This document shows, piece after piece, positions 20,248 through 30,536 of a stretch of 64,000 bases of DNA. The position numbers and the translations under genes are program-made. The notes under the pieces are model-generated. The model was given only the letters and a program-made list of their open reading frames with translations. It did no database searches and was not told where the DNA came from. Position 1 is the first letter of the stretch, and every line of letters begins with the position of its first letter. The stretch comes from Ciona intestinalis (Eukaryota; Chordata; Ascidiacea; Phlebobranchia; Cionidae), in the NCBI RefSeq assembly GCF_000224145.3, contig NC_020168.2:806001-870000 (forward strand). Direction: 5' to 3'.

Positions 20248-23230
20248 TTAAGTACCATGATGTGTTTCGGATCCGCGTAAGCTCCGTATCATCCTTGTAG
20301 GCAATTCTGGGTGACGGGAAATATAGACCATGCAGTTAAAACAAGTGGACGCTTTGGCGAATAACGCACATCCGGTTGACACGTACTTGGATACTTCCTG
20401 AGCATTTAAATAAATAAGTTAAAAGCTCAAGTGTTTATCCTTTTGTTACAACATTATCTCGTCTACGTTACGAAACGATTTGTTAGCATTAATGCACATA
20501 CTTTTATTTTTCATTAGGTTTCATCGTCCTTGGACAAAACATTTACGGCATATCTTAAACATGTCTCGTTGTGGCATATATCACAAAATAAACAATTGCC
20601 AGAAGGTCACTTTCAGACTTATATATATTTAACGTATATACATGTAATATGTGATACAGTAGGATGGGGTAAAATGGGACAACATTTAATTCTATTTTCT
20701 CGTCATCCTAATTGCAAGTAAACAAAGAACATTTAGGATTCCATAGACCGTTGGTAACTCATTAAAACACGAACAGGATATTTGGATATTGTGTGCTAAA
20801 GTGTTTCGTCTTTCCCCATCCTATAATATATACAGTAGGGTGGGAGAAGATGGGATGCCTTTTAACTGTATTTTCACGTCCCATTTATCAGTAAACAAAG
20901 AACATTTAAATAATTATAAAACTATATCCCCACGACTCCCTTAGACTGTTGTTAATTGTTTAAAACACGGTCAGGTTACTTGGATATTATGTGCTAAAGG
21001 TGTCCCATCTTCGCCCATCCCAATATTAAGTTTATTTTTTGCATCAAATGTGGAAGATGTATACCTGTCCACTTAGACTGTATAGAGCAACTACTGCGTA
21101 CGGAGTCCACGCAATGCCAAAACAGAATATGGTTGCGCATAAGTTTTTTGCTAATGCTGTTTCCCTTTTCTTGAAACAATTGATTTGTTGAACATCTTCT
21201 GTTAGTTCCAACAGGGCGGACACACTTTCACGGTTAATTCGTAATATTCCGTAAAACGAATGCATTGCCAGCATCATTGGGACTTAAAACAAAACCGAAA
21301 AATAGCTGTTTCGATACTAATACAATATATAGTGTATGGAGTGGGGTAAGATGGGACCTATTTTCATTTACTTTATCGTCCCATTTGTAAGTAAAATAAG
21401 AATAATTTTAGAATTATATTAACATAGCCTCGCGACTTTAAATAAAATGCGTTAAATGTTAAAACACGATCAGGAAACATAGGTTTTTGTGCTAACGAAG
21501 TTCTGACCCACATTACCATACTTACCCACGAATCCAAATAGATTGATGAACAACACGTAACATATGTTGTTAAAATCAGTCTCAATGTAGTTGAATGTAC
21601 AGCTAATCATTGTACCGTCAACCATGATTCTACCAAAGCCAAATATTGGTGGCATCGATAGTATGCATCTGGGGAATAAATTAGCTGTTCAAGTGAATGT
21701 ATAACTTGCTTATCCTCTCGAGGTAGGGTGTAAAGACAGTCGTGTTCTGTTTTATACACTCCGTGCCCGTTAATACGAGTTACCACCTATGTAACGTTAT
21801 GCGTGATTACTATTTCTGATTGTTTTGTAATGTATAGCTACAATTAAACCACCCAACCCCATTTAGAATGGTGTTTTTTTTCTAGTCATTTAAAATAAAA
21901 ACGTTAAAAATTACGTTGTATGTGCCATTTGGCGTGACTTAATCAGGGTTTATCAGACAAGGTGAAAAAAGACGAATTTACATTATGCCTGGTAACAGAA
22001 GTACACCAAAGCTATTTAAATACCGTTAGTAGTAACGTAGCATATACCGCACAAAACTCACGCGAATATCCAAACCAGTAAGATTCGAAACATGACGAAA
22101 CGAACTTTCGGTTGAATGAGATTTGATCGGGAAATGTTGCTGTATTTTTCACGAGCTGTTTCAGCCAACATTAGAATTTGAGAAAAGGCGAAAACCGCTC
22201 CACCAATTGAAGAAACGTAACAAGCTTGAAACATAAATACAGTTTATATTCTAATACTGAGTGGTTTACATGATGCTTATCAAGATTTAATAAAAACACT
22301 GGTGTCCGCAGTTGTTACAGATTGCCACGAAATCTATCCGACAGATACGTATAAAATAAAATCAATTCTAAATGTATCTGTGGTGCTTCTATCTAAATAT
22401 TAGTATAGGAAATCTCTGGTGCATTTTTATGCTGTATATAACCTGCTGTATGTATTCGTAAAGTCTTGTGTATAACATATTAGCAGCAAGTATATTAGCA
22501 GCATCATACAACCGTACTCCCATACATGACTCCTATTTTACCCAATAGTATACTATGTAGTAAGTAGGGTGGGGGGAGATGGGATGACTTTTCCTTTTAT
22601 TTTCCCGTCTCAAAATAACTAAGTAAAAGAAAAAACATTCAAAGAATTATAAAACCATATTCTCACGACTCCCATAGACCGTTATTATTTGTTTAAAACA
22701 CGATCAGGCTATTTGGATATTGTGTGCTTAATGTGTCCCGTCTTCCCCGACCCATCTATATCACTTATTTGTTTACTGTACCATCTTTCCCGCTGCTCCA
22801 ACCTCTGTCAATACAAGCCTTTAGCATCAGCGGGAAGTTAGTCGCACACATTCCCAGATCTGACACCGTTAGAGAAATAAGATGAAGGTGAAAAATCCGC
22901 ATCTTATGTTTGTAATATTTTCTGCGCAAAAATGAATATAATCAGCACCGTTTATAAAGCAGGCACCTGTATTGCAGTAGACAAAAGTACGTGAGGTATA
23001 TAAGGTGGTTTATGTTTTCATTTTTATTTATTGTCACATTTGGTAATAAACTAAGAATATTTACAGAAATAAATAACTTTAGCACAGTGACTCTAAAAGA
23101 GCGTTGTTAATTGTTAAAACTAGTAATCTGAAATGGAAGAGATAATGTGCTAATGGTATCTATCTCATCCCACGGTACTATATATTATACTTAGCGAAAA
23201 TAAATAGAATTCCCAGGTTCCCGATGAAAC
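20248..23230 (-). CDS. Opsin-family G protein-coupled receptor (5' end in gap)
   Basis: Visible exons in transcript order: from the gap edge 23230 to 23191, then 22782-22921, 22062-22224, 21526-21668, 21065-21282, 20248-20397 (stop at 20248). About 284 residues are visible and phases agree. Segments fit a seven-helix receptor: TM1 IGNLGILFIFAK, TM2 LISLTVSDLGMCA, TM3 region CYVSSIGGAVFAFSQILML, TM4 LVWIFACILSMPP, an opsin-type loop FGFG...MISCTFNYIETDF, TM5 NLFGFVVPMM, TM6 TIFCFGIAWTPYAVVALYSL, and TM7 GCALFAKASTCFNCMVY. The Lys in FAKAS is at the retinal Schiff-base position, so this should be a light-sensing or retinal-binding opsin. The (E/D)RY site reads ETAREKY, NPxxY reads FNCMVY, and the tail after TM7 is only ~25 residues. 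These traits recall RGR/peropsin-type photoisomerases, but subfamily is not settled. Initiator Met and N-terminus are not visible. Confidence 0.88.
20654..20829 (-). mobile_element. MITE copy (reverse), first of a tandem pair
   Basis: CAGTAGGATGGGGTAAAATG ... TCTTTCCCCATCCTATAATA. The next element starts directly after it. In the last opsin intron. Confidence 0.8.
20830..21025 (-). mobile_element. MITE copy (reverse), second of a tandem pair
   Basis: TACAGTAGGGTGGGAGAAGA ... CATCTTCGCCCATCCCAATA in the same orientation as its neighbour, with no unique sequence between. Ends 40 bp before the TM6 exon. Confidence 0.8.
21328..21522 (-). mobile_element. MITE copy (reverse) abutting an opsin splice donor
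   Basis: GTGTATGGAGTGGGGTAAGA at the left; the degraded right end runs up to the splice donor of the TM4-TM5 exon (donor at 21521-21525). Part of the donor flank may come from the element. Confidence 0.6.
21691..21860 (-). mobile_element. SINE-family copy (reverse) in opsin intron
   Basis: GTGAATGTATAACTTGCTTA, AAAGACAGTCGTGTTCTG and ATACGAGTTACCACCTATGT blocks. Confidence 0.6.
22555..22762 (-). mobile_element. MITE copy (reverse) in opsin intron
   Basis: AGTAAGTAGGGTGGGGGGAG ... CGTCTTCCCCGACCCATCTA, complete interior. Lies 20 bp from the TM2 exon donor. Confidence 0.8.
22996..23185 (-). mobile_element. Diverged MITE copy (reverse)
   Basis: TATAAGGTGGTTTATG at a worn left end, GACTCTAAAAGAGCGTTGTT (second subtype) inside, and CTCATCCCACGGTACTATAT at the right. 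In the first visible opsin intron. Confidence 0.6.
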
Positions 23231-24120
23231 NNNNNNNNNNNNNNNNNNNNNNNNNNNNNNNNNNNNNNNNNNNNNNNNNNNNNNNNNNNNNNNNNNNNNN
23301 NNNNNNNNNNNNNNNNNNNNNNNNNNNNNNNNNNNNNNNNNNNNNNNNNNNNNNNNNNNNNNNNNNNNNNNNNNNNNNNNNNNNNNNNNNNNNNNNNNNN
23401 NNNNNNNNNNNNNNNNNNNNNNNNNNNNNNNNNNNNNNNNNNNNNNNNNNNNNNNNNNNNNNNNNNNNNNNNNNNNNNNNNNNNNNNNNNNNNNNNNNNN
23501 NNNNNNNNNNNNNNNNNNNNNNNNNNNNNNNNNNNNNNNNNNNNNNNNNNNNNNNNNNNNNNNNNNNNNNNNNNNNNNNNNNNNNNNNNNNNNNNNNNNN
23601 NNNNNNNNNNNNNNNNNNNNNNNNNNNNNNNNNNNNNNNNNNNNNNNNNNNNNNNNNNNNNNNNNNNNNNNNNNNNNNNNNNNNNNNNNNNNNNNNNNNN
23701 NNNNNNNNNNNNNNNNNNNNNNNNNNNNNNNNNNNNNNNNNNNNNNNNNNNNNNNNNNNNNNNNNNNNNNNNNNNNNNNNNNNNNNNNNNNNNNNNNNNN
23801 NNNNNNNNNNNNNNNNNNNNNNNNNNNNNNNNNNNNNNNNNNNNNNNNNNNNNNNNNNNNNNNNNNNNNNNNNNNNNNNNNNNNNNNNNNNNNNNNNNNN
23901 NNNNNNNNNNNNNNNNNNNNNNNNNNNNNNNNNNNNNNNNNNNNNNNNNNNNNNNNNNNNNNNNNNNNNNNNNNNNNNNNNNNNNNNNNNNNNNNNNNNN
24001 NNNNNNNNNNNNNNNNNNNNNNNNNNNNNNNNNNNNNNNNNNNNNNNNNNNNNNNNNNNNNNNNNNNNNNNNNNNNNNNNNNNNNNNNNNNNNNNNNNNN
24101 NNNNNNNNNNNNNNNNNNNN
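23231..24120. other. Assembly gap (890 N)
   Basis: Unresolved bases. The minus-strand flank on the left is opsin TM1 coding, so the opsin start is missing. The right flank is the body of a plus-strand SINE. Long open frames across this block are artefacts of translating N. Confidence 0.99.
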
Positions 24121-24345
24121 AAGACACTTAACAACAATTGCTCCAACCCAGTGGTCACTAATGGATTGTCAAAATTATCAGCCATACAAAAAAAGAAAAA
24201 AAATCCCCAAAAAATAATCACCCACAAAGTAACATACAAGGTAACTCGTAAGCTGGCACGAGGTGTTAAACCCGTGTGATAACGACTGTCGTTTTCCGGC
24301 CACGCGAGGATAAAGTAAGTTACATTCATTCATTCATTCACCCCT
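24121..24345 (+). mobile_element. SINE-family copy (forward), 5' end in gap
   Basis: AAGACACTTAACAACAATTG, TGTGATAACGACTGTCG and GTAAGTTACATTCATTCATT: the conserved body followed by a 3' tail of four CATT repeats (24325-24340). The tRNA-like head is lost in the N run. Confidence 0.7.
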
Positions 24346-24709
24346 GGATACTTCCCCTATGGCCTACGTGTTCTTTTCATATATGTAACGAATTCATATT
24401 AATAAAAAGTGACGGTGTTTCTCATAAACGTCTAGTCGTGAACTATAAATAAACATCCGTTTAGTCATAGCCTATACATGTATTTGTAGGCTATAGTTTA
24501 ATCCAAAGAGATTAAAACCATCTCTTTGGTTTAATCTAACCCCTAACCTAATTCACCACGTCCCCATTAACGTGATTTTTGAACGGTTTCGGTTAAGGGA
24601 ATTCCCATCGGTTGTGGAAATAAAAACAATTTTAAGATACTAGGTAAGCTGAGTAAGCACATGAAAATCTCACCGGAAACAACATTAGAAGAATAGTTGT
24701 AACAGTGAA
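24346..24709. other. CSN1 upstream region with a perfect hairpin
   Basis: Probable promoter and leader of CSN1. It includes an exact 10-bp inverted repeat, CCAAAGAGAT (24503-24512) and ATCTCTTTGG (24520-24529), with a 7-nt loop. No TATA box that I would defend. Confidence 0.4.
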
Positions 24710-27700
24710 ATGCCTTTACCAACGTTGGGACTTTTTAATTCAGTTTCTTTGCCGGTAAGTTGTCGTTTTATTGAATGTTTCGTATTTCCGTATGATTTGT
24801 TGCTAAATTCTCTCCTGTTTCAATTAGTTTTATCTTTGCTATCGTGTTTGAAAAGATAAATTAAATTTAGGTTTATGTTTTTTTCCAGAGCTTGGCTGTT
24901 GAGCCAATGCAAGTAGATGGTGAGCCAGAAGAAAGTAACGAACAACCACGAGAAGCAAACTTCACTGTGGAGGCGCCGACATTGGTGCGTTTATGTTTTG
25001 TCTACCAAGTTTTATAAAAAATTGGTTAATTTAAAAACTAATACCATGTAGGCTGTATGGTTGTATTATTAGGCAGCTCATGACCTTCTAACTAATGGGG
25101 GATACGAATACACCAAACCATAAATAAAGTAATAAACCTTTTTATTTGAATAATGATCATTATTATTCACAACTCTAAGAAAATTCAACAATGTTTGGAT
25201 TCTTTAGCAGCAATAACTGTTTTTCTGTTAAATGTCATCATTTCTTCGCATAATATAAAGTGAAACACTTTCGCATAGCTTTAAACATACATGGTGCTTC
25301 TCCACAAAACCCCTAGCATGTTGCTTATTCTGTACTATCAAGGATTCTTCACTAGCGCCGTTATATTGTACTGACATTTATAAACTACAGGATTTGGATG
25401 CTTATGCTTCTTCCTACTCTGGTATCATGAGGATTGAGCGGCTTGTGTTTGTTGCAACACATGCTCCTACACTCAGGGTAGAAGCGTTAAGGTGAAAATA
25501 AAATTGTTTTTATTAAAATTTTGCACCATTGTAAATAATAATTAGAAAATAAAGATCAAAAAATTGATCTTTATTTTCAACCAAAAAATTGTTTAAAGCT
25601 TGTTATCATTGTTGGCATGACAATGTACTTCATAACAATTACTCCAACACAGTTATAAATGGGTTGGGAGCATGTTTCTTTCTTAGAAAAGAAAATCATT
25701 TCAGTATTGGAGTAATGGGCTTCATTTTCAGTATTGGAGTAAATCTGGCCTAAATCCTAAGTCTTTGACAAGTACCTCATCCATGTAGAATTAGCAATGG
25801 GAACCAAATTGGCAGTCATGTGGAAAACAACAATCACCCACTAAGTTACACGTCGTAACTCGCAAACAGCACAATTTGTTTAAAGTTAAAGCTACCGCAC
25901 AGTCTATAACATGACTCCAGTATTAAAGGTGGTCTTTCATCGGAGGACAAAAGATTTAAAACTAATAACAGTAACAAAAAACTTTTACAGAATGGCTTGC
26001 GCTTATGTAAAAAAGACAATCAATGTAACCTATTACCAAGAAATTCATGAAAAACTGGTGGATGCAATGCGGTAACTTACTTTATCTGCTAATAATTCCT
26101 AATACATGTTTTCTTTAGTTACTTAGTTAGCCTATAGTATGTAAATAAAACTGAGTCGTTAACTAATTAATTTGCATGATTGTGATGAAAAAACAGAAAT
26201 GTAAAAACCATTTATCTCTTTAAATATATTTTGGTAAAAATTAAAGAGGACTTTGGTTGTTTAACCCAGAGCTTCCCAAACTTTTTTCTTGCGACTCCTT
26301 TTAATCTATTAAATTGTTCACAGTTAATAGTTTAACAAATACAGTACCTTGTATAAAACATTTATACACTTAACGACCCCTAAAGTTCGTTAGGTGTAAG
26401 GGGTCCTGACCACTAGTTTGAGAAGCCCTGGTTTAACCCCATACCTTTGCAGTAATGATGAAAGCAACTTCGCGAACCAGATCCCAACTCTGGATCAATT
26501 CTGGGTTGAACAAACTTCCAAACATGCGAGTACATTGCTAGAAAAACTTGACATTGATTTAAAGAACTGTAAAAGCAATTCAATTAAAGAAAGCATAAGG
26601 TATGTGTTACATAGAAGTTATTTTTCAAACTTTTACCCCACACATAATTCATTCATTCGTTCATAAGATTTTGTAGGCAAACTAATCTTGAATTTATTTT
26701 TGAGAGGTTTCACATATAAGTTACACAAATTTATTTATATTTCAGGAGAGGGTTTGATGACCTTGGCAGTCACTACCTGAATATGGGAGATTTAAGCAAC
26801 GCCCTAAAATGCTACAGCAGAGCTAGAGATTATTGTACTTGCCCAAAACATATTGTTAATATGTGTCTCAATGTTATTAAGGTAAATTTTACTCACTGAG
26901 CTATAGGTACAGAAAATTTATGTTTGTATTATTAAATTATAGCTTAAAATTTTTTAAGCAAGATGGTATTGAAATAACAGTTTTAATGAAACATTTTGTC
27001 AAAATATTTTTAACAAAAAATTGTGTTGCACACTTTGTTTCCTATAAAAATGTGCCTGTGTGTTAAAAACTTGTGTAGAAAAATTATGTGTCTCTTAAAA
27101 AAAATTGTGTTTTTTGGATGATGGGACAAAATTGGGTAGAAAACTTTGTGTTTATATAAAAATGTGTTTATTTTCATCACATAGGTTTGTGTTTATCTTG
27201 GAAATTGGTCGCATGTGTTGACCTTTGTCAACAAAGCTGAAGCAATCGGAGATTTTAATGAAAAGGAAAGAGATCAACAAAGTCAAGCAATATTTACTAA
27301 GTTGAAGTAAGTGATATCATAAACATTTTAATGTTATCCCAAAAAGCTAGAAAGTGTAATGATACACATTTTTTTGCAAAAGTTCACAACAAATTTAACA
27401 ACAAATTTTCTAAGAGTCCACATTAAAACTAGTAGGCACGGCAGGCACCCAAAACTTGTAAGTGGAAGAGATGTATGAAACATAACAGCCTTATAATAAT
27501 GACTATCATTGCTTTGCCATACTTTGATAAATGAATTTTATTTTATTCGATAAACACAACAAAATAAAATGACACTTTTGAGCCGTGAACAAAAATTTAT
27601 TTTAGCATATAACTCGTTTAAAAACATTTTTTCCTCTTTTCTGCGGGGATGTGTCGTCTTTAAGTAATAGACGAAAGCATTTGGAAAAAGAGGGAAATTA

Positions 27701-30423
27701 TTTGTTCATTCTGTAGTTTTTAACATATGGTTCATGAAGTTTATGAACCATTGTCACTATAGAATGCCACAATAAGGACTTTGAATATAAACTAGAGTGA
27801 TCACTACATATAAAAAAAATCCTTGCCTGTCTGGCTACATGGCCTCACCTATGTAGAACAGATCACTAAATCACTGCTTATTCAAGACCCATGTTGTAGA
27901 TTTTTAATTCATTTTGTTTCTAGATGTGCAGCTGGATTGGCACAATTTGCGACCGGTAAATTTAAAATGGCTGCCAAGAGCTTTCTACAAGCCTCTGTTG
28001 ACCACTGTGACTTCCCAGAGGTTAGTGTTGGTCATTTTGTAAAGATAATTCCGTACAAAATGGCTACTATATACTATAGGGTACTTTGCCAAATCTGGCA
28101 TAAATCTCAGGACCTTGACTAGGACTGCCCCCACATATAAAATAAATGTGTTCTATGCTTTATCTACTAAAGAGCCCTTGCTGCACAAGTTGTAGTGTTG
28201 GATATCCAGGGTAATTGCTTAATTCTAGTCTGTATCCTAGGACCCATGGCATGTCATGCTATATCACTTCACCCTTATAACATAGAATTCTTAAGGTACG
28301 AATTAATTTTCTTTATCTTTTAGCTTCTGTCTCCAAATAATGTTGCTGTGTATGGTAGTCTGTGTGCGCTTGCTACCTTTAGTCGGGAGGAATTGCAAGC
28401 TTCTGTGATATCCAGCAGGTAATAAAACAACTAATAAATCGACTGGCGCTTTGGTAAAGTGGCTATCACACCTGTCGCTGACCTAAAGTTTCAGGGTTTG
28501 AGTCCTGATGCCGCTACCATTGTGGGCTGGGTGTTCTTTGCCTTTTTGGGCAACTAAATTAACACCAATTGCTCCAATCCAGTGGTCTTTTATCTGTTCT
28601 ATAAATTAACAGCTCATGCAATGCAAGAAAAATTACCTAGATATTCACCCATGTGGTAATTAGTAAGCAGGCACAAGGTGTATGAAACAAACACCCGCAT
28701 TACAATGACTGTCATTTCCCCACCACCAAGGATAAATAAGTTACATTCAACCAACAAAATGTATTTTCCTTGTTTCACAATATTTGTTTGTAGTTGGGTG
28801 TGAGTTTTGCAGCACTAATATGGTGTTGACAGCTTTTACAGTTATAATAAAATTAGAATTTTTTTGTAATTCGAAAATTTTCTAAAAATTCTCCATTTAT
28901 TTCTTAGTTCATTTAAACTACTGCTGGAATTGGAGCCAACAATTCGAGAAATTGTCTTTGCGTTTTATAAATCACAGTACGGTAGATGCTTGTTGTTGCT
29001 ACAAAGTGGGAGAGACAACCATCTGCTTGATCTTTATCTATCTTTGCATCTTGACCAGTTAATTGCAAAGATTCGCTGCAGGGCCTTGATACAGGTGTGT
29101 GTGTGTTTTACAAAATGGCCGCCTTGTGTGATATGGTTTTCAACACATAAAACATTTCAACTTTGTTTAAAAAGAGAAAACCTCATTCTTTTTTAACAAA
29201 CTAATTGATGCGAATCTTTCCTCAAATTGCAAGACTTTAAATTTCATTTTTAACAGTACTTCAGCCCTTACAAGTTAGCAGATATGCAGAAAATGGCGAC
29301 TGCGTTTAACTGTAGTGTGAACGAATTGGAAGATGAACTGATGCCTCTCATACTCGATGGACAGATTCAAGCAAGAATTGATTCTCAGAATAAGGTGCAC
29401 TAAAAACAAATTGAGGAAAGATGTTATTTTTTGTAAGGGAATTCATATTTATATATGAAAACAGTTTAAGCAATAAACACTTTAGAGCTTGGGCAATGTA
29501 TTTATATTTATAATATATATATAAACACAGTTTAACCAATGTATTAACATAAAAGTAATTTTAAAATGCGTTAATCATTTGGCTCTTTTGCCTGCATATA
29601 AAAATAGTTGTGCCAAAAAACGGTTTATTTTATCTTGTAGCATCAATAGAGTTTCTTAATTTACTACAACATTGAAAATATTTTCCACATTTATTACCAT
29701 AGATACTTCATGCAAGAGATACCGATGACAGAAGTTTGACATTCGCTCGTACACTTGATTTAGGGAAGGAATATCTTCACAGAACTAAAGCTCTGATCCT
29801 ACGCAACGCTGTTATTCGAAACAACATATCTGTGCAAGTGAGTTTATGAACCAATACCACACAGAGGGTTGCAACACCTGGAAAAGACATTTTTTCAATT
29901 GTGGTCAAAATAATATGTTAAAAAATGATAATAGTTGCCTGTGTATAAGTTTCTGAATAAAACAACAAAGAATTAAGCTTTGTTTACAATTTAAGCTGGT
30001 AGTTGTGTATAGGTATTAATTTTATTATTATTTTATGCTTGCCCAATCCATGGGAATGGAAACATACCAAACATTGAATAGGTATTTATTTATTTAATGG
30101 TTTGTCTGTTTCTTGTTTGTAAACGTGTTGTGAGGATAAAAAGTATGTATTTATAATTACCCACCACCTTTTGTGTGACTGATTGTTACCATGGAAACTA
30201 GTAAACTACATTAAACAAACATTCACTTATTGTGCATGCTAAATGCCAAAGAGTAAAATATATCATTTTTTCATAACTTCCACAGTAATAAAATAAAAAA
30301 AGTTCAAATTTAAAACATGTTTTAATGAACAAGAATTGGTACAATTTAATAAATCTATTTCTTTTTTTACACCAGATCGCTCCATCAAAAGACGCTGAAG
30401 CTACTAGTAGCGCTGCAAGGTGA
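24710..30423 (+). CDS. GPS1: COP9 signalosome complex subunit 1
   Basis: Thirteen exons: 24710-24754, 24889-24984, 25391-25491, 25991-26071, 26453-26599, 26746-26881, 27185-27306, 27924-28020, 28324-28418, 28908-29094, 29257-29394, 29703-29837, 30376-30423. They total 1428 nt, 475 residues; human CSN1 is ~490. The start [10 protein letters not shown] and AVEPMQVD resemble vertebrate MPLPVQVFN and AVEPMQID. Downstream are [120 protein letters not shown] and [19 protein letters not shown]. The middle is the TPR-like helical repeat region. The PCI winged-helix domain lies at about residues 285-410. The COP9 signalosome removes Nedd8 from cullins and so controls cullin-RING ubiquitin ligases; CSN1 is a PCI scaffold subunit. 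Introns hold SINE pieces but no disruption. Confidence 0.97.
25618..25895 (+). mobile_element. Degraded SINE-family copy (forward) in CSN1 intron
   Basis: AACAATTACTCCAACACAGT, GTACCTCATCCATGTAG and CCACTAAGTTACACGTCGTA echo the family body; the head and tail are worn away. Confidence 0.45.
27425..27540 (+). mobile_element. SINE-family fragment (forward) in CSN1 intron
   Basis: AACTTGTAAGTGGAAGAGAT, GTATGAAACATAACAGCCTT and AATGACTATCATTGCTTTGC align with the 3' half of the family. Confidence 0.5.
28441..28756 (+). mobile_element. tRNA-derived SINE, near full length (CSN1 intron 9)
   Basis: The most complete family member. A tRNA-like head has an A-box-like stretch (CTTTGGTAAAGTGGCTATC, from 28449) and a B-box-like GGGTTTGAGTCC (28494-28505), with TGCCGCTACCATTGTGG after it. 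The common body follows: ATTAACACCAATTGCTCCAA, GTATGAAACAAACACCCGCA, ACAATGACTGTCATTTCCCC. It ends GATAAATAAGTTACATTCA. Pol III transcription is expected for this class but not shown here. Confidence 0.75.
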
Positions 30424-30530
30424 TAAAATCAATGCTTGTTTCGTAAAGCAGTTTACAATTCGAATATTAATGTATTATTTCCAACACAGAATAGCCCATG
30501 TACATTTTGCAGCTACAAGGGGGAAATTAA

Positions 30531-30536
30531 AATAAA
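30531..30536 (+). terminator. Polyadenylation signal of CSN1
   Basis: AATAAA 108 bp after the CSN1 stop codon. Confidence 0.6.

Noticed and set aside
23165-24329. Three ORFs of 320-383 codons across this interval
   Set aside because: They consist of N-run translated as X; only the minus-strand edge at 23191-23230 is real opsin coding.
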